Source of the DNA: Marixanthotalea marina
GTDB lineage: Bacteria; Bacteroidota; Bacteroidia; Flavobacteriales; Flavobacteriaceae
Length of the DNA: 64,000 bases
Assembly: GCA_018883545.1 (NCBI GenBank)
Contig: JAHLEH010000001.1
Coordinates: forward strand, 930,001-994,000
Direction of reading: 5' to 3'
How positions within the stretch are numbered: position 1 is the first letter of the stretch; each line of letters starts with the position of its first letter. The position numbers and the translations under genes were made by a program. Under the pieces are notes generated by a model that worked only from the letters and a program-made list of their open reading frames with translations, ran no database searches and was not told the DNA's origin. Shown in pieces: positions 26,834-35,581 of the stretch.

Positions 26834-27076
26834 TTGGTACCGGACAAGCAAGCCCTTATTGACTTGGCGCACGCCAAAATGCCTTTTGGTAAATACAAAG
26901 ACCGTTACTTGGTAGATTTACCCGAGTATTATTTAATATGGTATCACGGTAAGGGATTCCCCAAAGGCAAGCTGGGCGATCAACTACAACAGATTTACGA
27001 AATAAAAGTGAACGGTTTGGAGGATTTGATTCGTAATGTGAAAAGGCAGTTTCCTAAAAATAAGGGTTTCGTTTAA
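26834..27076 (+). CDS. DUF3820 family small protein
   Basis: The 80-residue product has the family signature MPFGKYKDRYLVDLPEYYLIWYHGKGFPKGKLG followed by YEIKVNGLEDLI. Function is not established; the family is sometimes described as putative quorum-sensing-regulated. The only start that keeps the usual N-terminus (KQALIDLAHAK before MPFGKYK) is a TTG at 26834, one base after the LysM stop, so translational coupling is likely. Its stop codon overlaps the GTTTAAC end of the palindromic element that follows. Confidence 0.82.
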   Translation: MVPDKQALIDLAHAKMPFGKYKDRYLVDLPEYYLIWYHGKGFPKGKLGDQLQQIYEIKVNGLEDLIRNVKRQFPKNKGFV

Positions 27077-27204
27077 CGGTCTCGTGTATGAGTAGTAGCG
27101 GATTTTTACTCACGAACCTTTCGGTTTTGCACTGACCTTTATTTTATGTTTTATCTCTCGTTTTATCACTTAAACCGCTATTACTTATACACATTGTTAG
27201 CCAC
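27071..27204 (-). repeat. attC-like palindromic element downstream of the restriction-modification gene
   Basis: The element runs from GTTTAAC (27071-27077) to GTTAGCCAC (27196-27204). Inside are long imperfect inverted arms, GTGTATGAGTAGTAGCGG (27084-27101) and CCGCTATTACTTATACAC (27175-27192), pairing at 16 of 18 positions. On the minus strand, the direction of the R-M gene, the end reads GTTAAAC, a perfect GTTRRRY, and the start reads GGCTAAC, one mismatch from RYYYAAC. A length of about 130 bases is within the attC range. A GTGGCTAAC copy lies on the far side of the gene at 29534-29542. Confidence 0.45.
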
Positions 27205-27211
27205 TGGCTTT

Positions 27212-29494
27212 TTATTTTTCAATCCATTTAAATAAATCTTTAAAAACCTTTTCAGCATAATTCTCCATATATTTCCAATCTGGTTTCTTGTCTTTATCAA
27301 CAGGAAGATAAATTTTTTCTTTTTTCAATTTTGCACCTGAAAGCATTGTATTGTAGTCATATTTAGCGAGAATAATTTGCAATATGCTGCAAATGAATAA
27401 AGCGTTTTTCTCGTTCAAGTTCTCGTTGTATAACAGTTTTATTGCAGAACCTGCACCACCACGACCTATAAAATCTTTTTCTTGATAAAAAGAAAAACCA
27501 CCAATTGCAGAAACCGAAATACAATTACCCTTGTCTAAAACTTCTTTTTTCTTTGTTTCAACATATTTTTCAATACCATTGTTAAATGCACCTGAAGCAA
27601 CAAAAGGCACTTTACCTTCATTAAGATAATCTGTTAATCTACGTGGACTTGGCTGTACAAGTTTGAAAAGACCATCTTTCCCACAGATTAAAAATTCTTC
27701 CCAATTTTCAATATCAACTTTATCACTTGTAGTTTTACTTGAGAGCTTATCTGTAAGTACTTTTAGCAACTCATTGTCGATACTTCCTAAATCATCAAAT
27801 AGAATGTAGTCTATTATCTTCTTTTTAAATTCATCAGGATTAATTTCTGCCTTGAAAAATAAATAGTTGAGAATGGTTTTCTTAAAATCGTGAGCAGTTA
27901 TATGAAATGGTATTTCTTCTGTTTGATAACTCAAATTTTCAGAAGGATTTAACCATTGTATAGAATCATCTCCGCTTTGTCTGTAAATCACGTCAACCCA
28001 ATACTCTTCAATACTTTCCCAAGCATTTTTAATATCTTGTCTTCCTTGATTCTTTATTGTTTCAAGTCCGTCTTCTAAAATTGCACAAGCAAAAATCTTT
28101 TTATTATTTTGAGGAACGCCACTGTTGAATACAAAAACGCTCGTAGTTGTACCTGAAAAAATTTCATTTGGCAGTTTGATTATTTTTGAAAGCGTATGTT
28201 TTTGTAAGATTCGTTTTGCTTTTTTCTCGTTTGCTTCAAGCTTTTTGTCAGGCATAATAAATGCACAAGGTGTATTTCTTTTAACCGACTCCAATACATT
28301 TGAAACTATCTCTAAACATCCATATTTATTTTCAAAAGGTGGATTCATTAAGACTTTTGTAATGTTCTTGCTTTTAATCCATTTTTTAGCTTTGTCATTA
28401 CGAGCATCAAGTTGTTCTAAATTTGTTTTTCCGTCTTTATGTATTAGCATATTGGCACAAGCGAGAGCATAAATTTCTTTATCTAACTCAATGCCGAATA
28501 ATTGGTTTTGTTTAATATGTTTTGCCTTTGTTGTTGAATTTCCGCCTGCTTCATCTATCATATTACACATTGCTTTTACGAGAAAAGCACCACTCCCACA
28601 AGCTGCGTCAAGAATTATATCATCTTTGTTTACGTTGATAATCCTGAACATTAAACTTGTTATGTGGTCAGGTGTAAAAACTTGTCCGCTCTCACTCTTT
28701 CCTTTATAACGATTAAATTCATTGAAGAAAATCGCCATAACATCTTCGCCATTCCAAAAGTCACTGTTGATATTGTCGCTTATTTCACAAACAGATTCAA
28801 TAAAGTCATCAATGGCTTCTTGATTTTCTGTAATGTTCATTTTGATTGACGAATAAGCTTCTAAAAGAATGTCTAATTTGATATTCTGCTTTCTTGCTTC
28901 ATCAAAACTTTTAGCTAAAGTTGTGTGTATCGAAGTATGAAATGTTGTGTAATTCATACCTTTCATAAGTACAGAACCATATCGCTTTGCCACCAAAGCA
29001 CAAGCAGTAAATATCATTCTGTGATAAAGGTTCTTAATGCCAAAATTGAAATGTAGATTATTATTAATCCTTGCCGTTATTGTATAAATTTTATTGGTAT
29101 CAATTTTGTTTTCGGCAAATAGACTTAAATAGTATTCCTTGTTTTTTAGGTCATTTTCATCTCGTAAAAACTCTCCGTTTTTATAAATTTTGACAAGAAA
29201 ACCATTGTATAAAATCCCTATATGATTTTTATATTTTTTCTCGACTATTAAAGTGTTTTTTAATAGCTCGTCAATGTGAACTTGTTTTAAGTCAGTAGTT
29301 TCACTTTTAGTCTCTAATATTATCGCTGGGAAACTTTTTTCATTCGGTAAGTACCAACCATCTGGTCTATCTTTTACACCTTTAAATCCAAGTTGATTAA
29401 AAGAGGTTATTTGTCCAACACCACTTTTAGCAGATTCTGTATCTACAAATCCTAATATTTTACCTGCTTTGTCTCTAACTTTATCTTCGGTCAT
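27212..29494 (-). CDS. Single-polypeptide restriction-modification enzyme (type IIG-like: nuclease, N6-adenine methylase, one TRD)
   Basis: The 760-residue protein combines three parts. Residues 30-110 resemble the HsdR_N nuclease, with RPDGW (Asp45) and ILETKSE (Glu61-x-Lys63) forming a PD-(D/E)xK site. Residues about 150-590 are an HsdM-type methylase with motif X-like GQVFTP (270-275), the SAM loop DAACGSGAFL (296-305) and the catalytic NPPF (384-387). The end (about 600-760) looks like one target-recognition domain of an HsdS subunit. No separate HsdS or helicase gene is near, so it should act alone like BcgI/type IIG enzymes. It stands alone among housekeeping genes, flanked by GTTAGCCAC inverted copies, which suggests transfer. 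Confidence 0.82.
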   Translation of the reverse strand: MTEDKVRDKAGKILGFVDTESAKSGVGQITSFNQLGFKGVKDRPDGWYLPNEKSFPAIILETKSETTDLKQVHIDELLKNTLIVEKKYKNHIGILYNGFLVKIYKNGEFLRDENDLKNKEYYLSLFAENKIDTNKIYTITARINNNLHFNFGIKNLYHRMIFTACALVAKRYGSVLMKGMNYTTFHTSIHTTLAKSFDEARKQNIKLDILLEAYSSIKMNITENQEAIDDFIESVCEISDNINSDFWNGEDVMAIFFNEFNRYKGKSESGQVFTPDHITSLMFRIINVNKDDIILDAACGSGAFLVKAMCNMIDEAGGNSTTKAKHIKQNQLFGIELDKEIYALACANMLIHKDGKTNLEQLDARNDKAKKWIKSKNITKVLMNPPFENKYGCLEIVSNVLESVKRNTPCAFIMPDKKLEANEKKAKRILQKHTLSKIIKLPNEIFSGTTTSVFVFNSGVPQNNKKIFACAILEDGLETIKNQGRQDIKNAWESIEEYWVDVIYRQSGDDSIQWLNPSENLSYQTEEIPFHITAHDFKKTILNYLFFKAEINPDEFKKKIIDYILFDDLGSIDNELLKVLTDKLSSKTTSDKVDIENWEEFLICGKDGLFKLVQPSPRRLTDYLNEGKVPFVASGAFNNGIEKYVETKKKEVLDKGNCISVSAIGGFSFYQEKDFIGRGGAGSAIKLLYNENLNEKNALFICSILQIILAKYDYNTMLSGAKLKKEKIYLPVDKDKKPDWKYMENYAEKVFKDLFKWIEK

Positions 29495-29533
29495 TCAGTT
29501 TGTTAATTTTCTTTAGTGTTGTTTTTTCAGCTT

Positions 29534-29542
29534 GTGGCTAAC
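29534..29542. repeat. GTGGCTAAC boundary repeat
   Basis: This is the exact reverse complement of GTTAGCCAC at 27196-27204. The pair encloses the restriction-modification gene with 7 and 39 bases to spare, marking a likely insertion boundary. Confidence 0.4.
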
Positions 29543-29630
29543 TTTTAAGATATGGACTTTTTTAATTGTCTATATCGGCAGTTAAACGAAGTTAGTTGAA
29601 ATTTTTTACAAAGTCAATATGTTTGAATAA

Positions 29631-29657
29631 AAAAAGACTGTTTTAAACAGTCTTTTT
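29631..29657 (-). terminator. Terminator of metK
   Basis: AAAAAGACTGTTT and AAACAGTCTTTTT form a perfect 13-bp palindrome around a single T, 23 bases after the metK stop. The A and T runs on either side allow termination in both directions. Confidence 0.8.
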
Positions 29658-29680
29658 CAAAAAATTATTTGGTGTATTGT

Positions 29681-30934
29681 TTACAGGCCAAAAGCCTCTT
29701 TTACTTTGTCTACATAATCCAGTTTTTCCCAAGTAAACAATTCAACATCCAACGTGATGGTTTCACCAGTGGGTTGGGTAAAGGTTTTGGTAACCACTTC
29801 GTTGGTGCGCCCCATGTGGCCATAGGCAGCGGTTTCACTGTACATGGGCGAGCGCAGTTTTAGGCGCTCTTCAATGGCAAATGGGCGCATATCGAATAGT
29901 TTGGAAACAATGGCGGCAATTTCGCCATCGGTCATATTAAACGGGCAAGTGCCATAAGTGTTTACATAAATAGCCATCGGCTCTACCACGCCAATAGCAT
30001 AGCTTACCTGTACCAAAATCTCGTCGGCTACACCGGCGGCCACTAAATTTTTGGCAATATGGCGTGTGGCATAAGCAGCACTTCTATCAACCTTACTGGG
30101 GTCTTTACCAGAAAAAGCACCGCCACCATGGGCACCTTTGCCACCGTAAGTATCCACAATAATTTTACGGCCGGTTAAGCCTGTATCGCCATGGGGTCCA
30201 CCAATAACAAATTTGCCGGTTGGGTTTATGTGGTACGTAATATCATCATTAAACAATGCCTGGATTTGCTCAGGTAACTTGGCCTTAACGCGAGGTATTA
30301 AAATGTTTATGATGTCTTCCCTAATTTTATTTAACATAACTTCTTCGGTGTCAAATTCGTCATGTTGGGTAGACAGTACAATGCTGTCTATGCGTTGCGG
30401 GATGTTATCGTCGCTGTATTCTATGGTAACCTGACTTTTAGAATCGGGCCTTAAATAGGTAATATCTTTATTTTCTCTGCGTAGTGCGGCCAATTCAATA
30501 AGTAGAAGGTGCGATAAATCCAACGCCAAAGGCATAAAGTTTTCGGTTTCGTTGGTAGCATAGCCAAACATCATACCTTGGTCGCCCGCTCCTTGTTGTT
30601 CTTTGGTTGCTCTGTCAACCCCACGGTTTATGTCGTCCGATTGCTCATGGATGGCCGAAAAAACACCGCAGGAATTGCCGTCGAACATGTATTCACCTTT
30701 AGTGTAACCAATCTTGTTAATAGTGTCTCTTGCAATTTTTTGAACATCCAAATAGGTATGCGATTTCACCTCGCCGGCCAAAACCACTTGTCCGGTGGTT
30801 ACCAACGTTTCGCAAGCCACTTTAGAGTCTACATCAAATGCCAAAAAGTTATCGATTAAAGCATCGCTAATTTGGTCTGCTATCTTATCTGGATGGCCTT
30901 CAGAAACACTTTCCGAAGTAAATAAATAAGCCAT
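29681..30934 (-). CDS. metK: S-adenosylmethionine synthase
   Basis: The 417-residue enzyme makes SAM from methionine and ATP. Visible signatures are [23 protein letters not shown] at the start, GEVKSH, the hexapeptide [12 protein letters not shown] near residue 118, the P-loop-like [21 protein letters not shown] and [19 protein letters not shown]. Its 5' leader holds a SAM-II type riboswitch, so expression should fall when SAM is plentiful. A strong terminator follows. It is divergent from the ilv operon. The neighbouring restriction-modification enzyme consumes SAM, but shared control is not indicated, since the two genes are separated by the terminator. Confidence 0.97.
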   Translation of the reverse strand: MAYLFTSESVSEGHPDKIADQISDALIDNFLAFDVDSKVACETLVTTGQVVLAGEVKSHTYLDVQKIARDTINKIGYTKGEYMFDGNSCGVFSAIHEQSDDINRGVDRATKEQQGAGDQGMMFGYATNETENFMPLALDLSHLLLIELAALRRENKDITYLRPDSKSQVTIEYSDDNIPQRIDSIVLSTQHDEFDTEEVMLNKIREDIINILIPRVKAKLPEQIQALFNDDITYHINPTGKFVIGGPHGDTGLTGRKIIVDTYGGKGAHGGGAFSGKDPSKVDRSAAYATRHIAKNLVAAGVADEILVQVSYAIGVVEPMAIYVNTYGTCPFNMTDGEIAAIVSKLFDMRPFAIEERLKLRSPMYSETAAYGHMGRTNEVVTKTFTQPTGETITLDVELFTWEKLDYVDKVKEAFGL

Positions 30935-30984
30935 AAATTATTGTTTTAAAAGGGGATTTGACGATAACGTCGCAGGGAGTTTGC

Positions 30985-31058
30985 ACTGCCTTTAGCATTT
31001 TTTTTATACACGGTTTTCACGATGTATAAGAGGTTGCAATCAGTCAAATCTTTCCTCT
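30985..31058 (-). ncRNA. SAM-II (SAM_alpha) riboswitch upstream of metK
   Basis: Read on the minus strand, the RNA starts with AGAGG, then AAAGAUUUGACUGAUUGCAA, then CCUCU, which closes helix P1 (31058-31054 with 31033-31029). After an extra hairpin at 31005-31028 it continues AAAAUGCUAAAGGCAGU. The conserved SAM-II blocks GAUUUrAC...AUUGCAA and AAAUGnnGCUAAAAAGG are recognisable. Loop ACUG can pair with the terminal CAGU to make the pseudoknot. The aptamer ends about 50 bases before the metK start. SAM-II riboswitches repress SAM/methionine genes when SAM binds. The inserted hairpin is a variation on the minimal fold. Confidence 0.8.
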
Positions 31059-31152
31059 GTAATTTGTAGCCGCAAAATTAAAAAAATAAAACCAACCACA
31101 AATCTATTTTCAATTTTTTAGAAAAAAGTTAGGTTATTTATTTTTAAATCCA

Positions 31153-31160
31153 AATATTTG
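31153..31160 (+). promoter_or_regulatory. -10-like element of the ilv operon
   Basis: AATATTTG differs from TAnnTTTG at one base (A for the first T). It ends eight bases before the leader-peptide ATG at 31169, so the untranslated leader would be only a few bases long. Confidence 0.45.
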
Positions 31161-31168
31161 TACCACAA

Positions 31169-31231
31169 ATGAAAAAGCAATTATTAAATATAGTTTCTGT
31201 CGTTGTCATTGTGGATAATCCACAACGATAG
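31169..31231 (+). CDS. ilv operon leader peptide
   Basis: This 20-codon reading frame encodes a peptide whose centre is NIVSVVVIVD: nine of its 20 residues are Leu, Ile or Val, the end products of the downstream operon. It starts eight bases after a -10-like element and its stop overlaps segment 2 of the attenuator. Ribosome stalling on the Val/Ile codons (31190-31213) would cover segment 1. The arrangement is that of a ribosome-mediated attenuation leader. It is too short for ordinary gene finders. Confidence 0.8.
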   Translation: MKKQLLNIVSVVVIVDNPQR

Positions 31232-31291
31232 GGAGCGTATTTGTATTTTATAAAGAAATGAAAGCCTTCCTATAAAACGGAAGGTTTTTTT
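31197..31291 (+). promoter_or_regulatory. Transcription attenuator of the ilv operon
   Basis: Three mutually exclusive helices can be drawn. 1:2 pairs CTGTCGTTGT (31197-31206) with ACAACGATAG (31222-31231), 10 bp with one G-U. 2:3 pairs ATAGGGAG (31228-31235) with CTTCCTAT (31266-31273), 8 bp with one G-U, the antiterminator. 3:4 pairs CCTTCC (31265-31270) with GGAAGG (31279-31284), extended by A-U pairs and followed by seven Ts (31285-31291), the terminator. Stalling at Val/Ile codons masks segment 1, frees segment 2 and favours the antiterminator. Confidence 0.78.
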
Positions 31292-31535
31292 ATGAAGAAT
31301 TTTTAAGATTGGGCATCATAAAAATATTTAATTAAATAATTGATTTGTAGTTGTTTAAAATGTTTTTTGAAGTAATGGATTTAACCAACAAAAACATATA
31401 AATATATTGATAAACCAACAAAGATTTAATTTTGAATTGTATTAATGGATAGATGTTAAATTTTTAGAGGAATTCTTAAAAACTTAAGATTTTAATAAAC
31501 AATAAGACTAAAGAACCAAAATTTCTGTAAAAAAA

Positions 31536-33218
31536 ATGAGCGAATTAAATAAATATAGCAAACGATTAACGCAGGACGAATCACAACCGGCTTCACAAGC
31601 CATGTTATACGCGGTAGGGTTGACCGATGAAGATATGAGCAAGCCCCAAGTAGGTATTGCCAGTACAGGTTACGATGGTAACCCATGTAACATGCACTTG
31701 AATGGTTTGGCCGCCGAGGTGAAGATTGAATGTAAAATTGCGGGTATGGTTGGTCTTGGTTTTAATACCATTGGAGTTAGTGACGGTATTTCTATGGGGA
31801 CTTCAGGTATGAATTATTCTTTGGCATCACGCGATATTATTGCCGATTCTATTGAAACTGTTATGAATGCACAAAGCTACGATGCCTTGGTATCGGTAGT
31901 TGGGTGCGATAAAAATATGCCAGGGGCTGTTATAGCGATGTTGCGTTTAAATAGGCCATCTATCATGATGTATGGCGGTACCATAGCTTCTGGAAACTAT
32001 AAAGGAAGAAAATTGAATATTGTGTCTGCTTTTGAAGCCTTAGGGCAAAAAGTAGCCGGCGAGATAGATGAAGATGAATATCGTGAAATTATAAAAAGAG
32101 CCATCCCGGGAGCAGGTGCTTGTGGTGGTATGTACACAGCAAACACTATGGCTTCGGCCATAGAATGCATGGGTTTTGCTTTGCCTTATAACTCGTCCAT
32201 TCCAGCCGAAAACCCAAATAAACTTTCAGAAGCCGAACGTACAGCGATCGCTATTAAAAATTTATTGGAACTGGATTTAAAACCATTGGATATCATTTCT
32301 AAAAAATCAATCGAAAATGCCATTGCCTTGGTTAATGCCTTAGGTGGCTCTACCAATGCAGTGTTGCACTTTTTGGCCATTGCACATGCAGCTGATATTG
32401 ATTTTACTTTAGAGGATTTTCAACGTGTTAGTGATAGGACACCATTGATAGCCGACCTAAAACCATCGGGTAAATATTTAATGGAAGATGTACATGGTAT
32501 TGGTGGAACGCCAGCGGTTATGAAATATTTGTTGGACAATGGTTATTTGCATGGCGATTGCATGACCGTAACGGGTAAAACCTTAGCTGAAAACTTAAAA
32601 GATGTAGCACCACTTGAATTTGAAAAGGAAGATGTTATTTATCCTAAAGAAAAAGCATTAAAATCGTCTGGAAACTTACAGATTATTTATGGTAATCTGG
32701 CTAGTGAAGGTGCTGTTGCCAAAATATCTGGTAAAGAAGGTTTGGTGTTTGAAGGAAAAGCAGTAGTTTATGATGGCGAACAAGCGGCAAATACAGGAAT
32801 CTCCAATGGAGAGGTTGCAAAAGGAGATGTAGTCGTTATTCGTTATGTAGGGCCCAAAGGTGGTCCTGGTATGCCGGAAATGCTAAAACCAACCTCTTTG
32901 ATTATGGGTGCCGGATTGGGTAAATCGGTCGCCTTGATTACCGATGGTCGTTTTTCTGGAGGGACCCACGGTTTTGTGGTAGGGCACATTACCCCAGAAG
33001 CACAAACAGGAGGTAACATCGCACTTATAAAAACAGGCGATCGCATCAGAATTAGTGCAGAGGACAACTCCATTAACGTCTTGCTTTCCGATGAGGAGTT
33101 AGCTGAAAGAAGGGCGCAATGGGTAGCTCCAGAATTAAAACATAAAAAAGGAATATTGTACAAATACGCAAAATCGGTAGCGTCGGCATCCAAAGGATGC
33201 GTTACCGATGCATTTTAA
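31536..33218 (+). CDS. ilvD: Dihydroxy-acid dehydratase
   Basis: A 560-residue iron-sulfur enzyme that dehydrates the dihydroxy acids to the keto acids of valine and isoleucine. Conserved segments include [32 protein letters not shown] (Fe-S cysteine), [15 protein letters not shown] (second cysteine) and the C-terminal [14 protein letters not shown]. It is the first structural gene of ilvD-ilvB-ilvN-ilvC-ilvA and lies 244 bases after the attenuator T-run. A short gap (43 bases) leads to ilvB. Confidence 0.97.
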   Translation: MSELNKYSKRLTQDESQPASQAMLYAVGLTDEDMSKPQVGIASTGYDGNPCNMHLNGLAAEVKIECKIAGMVGLGFNTIGVSDGISMGTSGMNYSLASRDIIADSIETVMNAQSYDALVSVVGCDKNMPGAVIAMLRLNRPSIMMYGGTIASGNYKGRKLNIVSAFEALGQKVAGEIDEDEYREIIKRAIPGAGACGGMYTANTMASAIECMGFALPYNSSIPAENPNKLSEAERTAIAIKNLLELDLKPLDIISKKSIENAIALVNALGGSTNAVLHFLAIAHAADIDFTLEDFQRVSDRTPLIADLKPSGKYLMEDVHGIGGTPAVMKYLLDNGYLHGDCMTVTGKTLAENLKDVAPLEFEKEDVIYPKEKALKSSGNLQIIYGNLASEGAVAKISGKEGLVFEGKAVVYDGEQAANTGISNGEVAKGDVVVIRYVGPKGGPGMPEMLKPTSLIMGAGLGKSVALITDGRFSGGTHGFVVGHITPEAQTGGNIALIKTGDRIRISAEDNSINVLLSDEELAERRAQWVAPELKHKKGILYKYAKSVASASKGCVTDAF

Positions 33219-33261
33219 AATTCTGTAGTGGCATGGTTGCCGCAATAATAAGTAAGAAATT

Positions 33262-34995
33262 ATGAAAACAGAAACAGCAAAAAAAACACAGAACATGGTT
33301 GAAAAAACAGAGCGCATTACTGGTAGTGAGGCCGTAATTAGATGTTTGATTGAAGAAGGGGTGGATATACTTTACGGGTATCCTGGTGGTGCCATTATGC
33401 CAGTTTATGATGAATTATATAAGTTTCAAGATCAAATAACCCATGTATTAACTCGCCACGAACAGGGTGCAACTCACGCAGCTCAAGGTTATGCGCGTAT
33501 CTCTGGAAAAGTGGGGGTGGCCATGGCTACCTCTGGTCCAGGTGCTACCAATTTGATTACAGGCATAGCAGATGCGCAAATAGATTCAACGCCCATGGTT
33601 TGTATTACAGGTCAGGTGTTTTCAAGTTTATTAGGAAGTGATGCCTTTCAGGAAACCGATATTGTCGGTATTTCTACGCCAGTTACCAAATGGAATTGCC
33701 AAGTTACCAATGCGGCGGATATACCTGAGGCTTTGGCTAAGGCATTTTATATTGCCAAGAGCGGACGTCCAGGGCCTGTTTTGGTCGACATCACAAAAGA
33801 TGCCCAGCAGGGTGAATTGGACTTTAAATATGAAAAATGTAAAGGCGTAAGGAGCTATAAGCCTGTGCCAGATACCGATTTGGAAGCGGTTGCCAAGGCG
33901 GCTGAACTAATTAATAATGCCAAAAAACCATTGATTGTTTGGGGACAAGGTGTTATTTTAGGTCAGGCGGAAGCAGAACTGAAGGCGGTTATTGAAAAAG
34001 GGGGTATTCCTGCGGCTTGGACAATTTTAGGGGCTTCGGCTTTGCCTACATCACATCCGTTAAATGTTGGTATGGTAGGCATGCACGGTAATTATGCGCC
34101 CAATAAATTAACCAATGAGTGTGATGTGCTTATTGCTATCGGCATGCGTTTTGACGATCGCGTTACTGGTAAGTTGAGTACCTATGCAAAACAAGCAAAA
34201 GTGATTCACTTTGAAATAGATCCTGCTGAAATAGATAAAAACGTTAAAACCGATGTGGCTGTTTTAGGTGATTCTAAATCGAGTTTAGCAGCGTTGTTGC
34301 CTTTGCTTAACGAAAATTCACATTCAGCATGGCACGATGAGTTTAAAAAATTATATCAAATAGAGTTCGAAAAAGTTATAAAAAACGATATCCACCCGGT
34401 TAAGGAAGGGTTGACTATGGGGGAAGTATTGAGACAAATCAATACCTACACCAAAGGAAATGCTGCGATTGTTTCAGATGTTGGTCAGCATCAAATGATC
34501 GCGTGCCGTTATTCCGAATTCAATATAACCAAAAGTAATATAACTTCTGGAGGATTGGGAACTATGGGCTTTGCATTGCCTGCAGCTATTGGTGCAAAAA
34601 TGGCAGCACCAGAAAGGGAAGTTGTAGCTATAATAGGTGATGGGGGCTATCAAATGACCATTCAGGAACTTGGTACCATTTTCCAAAACAAAATACCAGT
34701 AAAAATTGTAGTTTTGAACAATGAATTTTTAGGCATGGTACGCCAGTGGCAACAATTGTTTTTTGATAAGCGTTATGCGTCTACCGAAATGACCAATCCA
34801 GATTTTGTGGCCATCGCAAAAGGATATTATATTGATGCCAAACGTGTTGTGAAACGCGAAGAATTAGCTAGTGCAGTAGAAGAAATGATTGCATCTAAAG
34901 GGCCATATTTCTTAGAAGTTTGTGTGGAAAAAGAGGATAATGTATTCCCAATGATTCCAGCAGGCGCTTCGGTTTCAGATATTAGGCTTAGTTAA
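33262..34995 (+). CDS. ilvB: Acetolactate synthase large subunit
   Basis: This 577-residue thiamine-diphosphate enzyme condenses pyruvate with pyruvate or 2-oxobutyrate. It shows GYPGGAIMPVYDEL, the catalytic Glu in LTRHEQGATHAAQGYAR, the FAD-domain segment and the ThDP/Mg motif starting at GDGGYQMTIQELGT and ending at the NN of VVLNNEFLGM. The start at 33262 gives a short extra N-terminus; ATG at 33295 is an alternative that matches the usual family length better. The small subunit follows after 23 bases. Confidence 0.96.
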   Translation: MKTETAKKTQNMVEKTERITGSEAVIRCLIEEGVDILYGYPGGAIMPVYDELYKFQDQITHVLTRHEQGATHAAQGYARISGKVGVAMATSGPGATNLITGIADAQIDSTPMVCITGQVFSSLLGSDAFQETDIVGISTPVTKWNCQVTNAADIPEALAKAFYIAKSGRPGPVLVDITKDAQQGELDFKYEKCKGVRSYKPVPDTDLEAVAKAAELINNAKKPLIVWGQGVILGQAEAELKAVIEKGGIPAAWTILGASALPTSHPLNVGMVGMHGNYAPNKLTNECDVLIAIGMRFDDRVTGKLSTYAKQAKVIHFEIDPAEIDKNVKTDVAVLGDSKSSLAALLPLLNENSHSAWHDEFKKLYQIEFEKVIKNDIHPVKEGLTMGEVLRQINTYTKGNAAIVSDVGQHQMIACRYSEFNITKSNITSGGLGTMGFALPAAIGAKMAAPEREVVAIIGDGGYQMTIQELGTIFQNKIPVKIVVLNNEFLGMVRQWQQLFFDKRYASTEMTNPDFVAIAKGYYIDAKRVVKREELASAVEEMIASKGPYFLEVCVEKEDNVFPMIPAGASVSDIRLS

Positions 34996-35018
34996 AAAAC
35001 ATTGAAAATTCACTGAAG

Positions 35019-35558
35019 ATGAACGAAGAAATTAAAACATATACCATTTCGGTTTATACCGAAAATAACATAGGCTTGCTTAACCGTATATCGGCTATTT
35101 TTCAGCGTAGGCATATAAATATTGAAAGTTTAACCACCTCGCAGTCTGAGATTGAAAATGTAAATAGGTTTGTAATTGTGGTAAATACTGCAGAAAACCA
35201 AGCTAGTAAATTGGTGAAACAAATTGAAAAACAAGTAGAGGCATTAAGGGCTTATTACCATACTGATGAGGAAACTATCTTTACGGAATCGTGTATGTTC
35301 AAAATAAAATCTGATTTATTGTTTGAAGAACCACAAATTCAGAATATTATAAAAGAAAGTAATGCTAGAATAGTTACTGTAAACAAAAAGTTTTTTGTTC
35401 TTGAAAAATCAGGACGACGTCATGAAATAGAATTATTGCGTAGGGAGTTAAGTGCTTTCGGAATTATGCAATTTGTACGTTCAGGTCGTATAGCCGTTAC
35501 AAAAGACGAAATGAAAATAACCGAAATGCTAGAGGCATTTAACAATAACACTATATAA
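35019..35558 (+). CDS. ilvN: Acetolactate synthase small (regulatory) subunit
   Basis: The 179-residue protein begins with an ACT domain ([36 protein letters not shown]), which binds valine for feedback inhibition. A second domain contains [23 protein letters not shown], typical of IlvN/IlvH C-termini. It would activate the large subunit encoded directly upstream and make it sensitive to branched-chain amino acids. Confidence 0.94.
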   Translation: MNEEIKTYTISVYTENNIGLLNRISAIFQRRHINIESLTTSQSEIENVNRFVIVVNTAENQASKLVKQIEKQVEALRAYYHTDEETIFTESCMFKIKSDLLFEEPQIQNIIKESNARIVTVNKKFFVLEKSGRRHEIELLRRELSAFGIMQFVRSGRIAVTKDEMKITEMLEAFNNNTI

Positions 35559-35581
35559 TTATACAAATAACATCATTTAAA

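Larger units (their letters stand above)
30935..31535. other. Divergent control region between metK and ilvD
   Basis: These 601 bases hold the metK riboswitch on the minus strand (30985-31058), the ilv leader peptide and attenuator on the plus strand (31169-31291), and a 244-base A/T-rich untranslated stretch before ilvD in which nothing further is recognised. Confidence 0.7.

Noticed and set aside
27212..29494. Classical type I restriction system
   Set aside because: No HsdS subunit and no helicase-containing HsdR gene lie nearby; the methylase, nuclease and recognition parts are in one chain.
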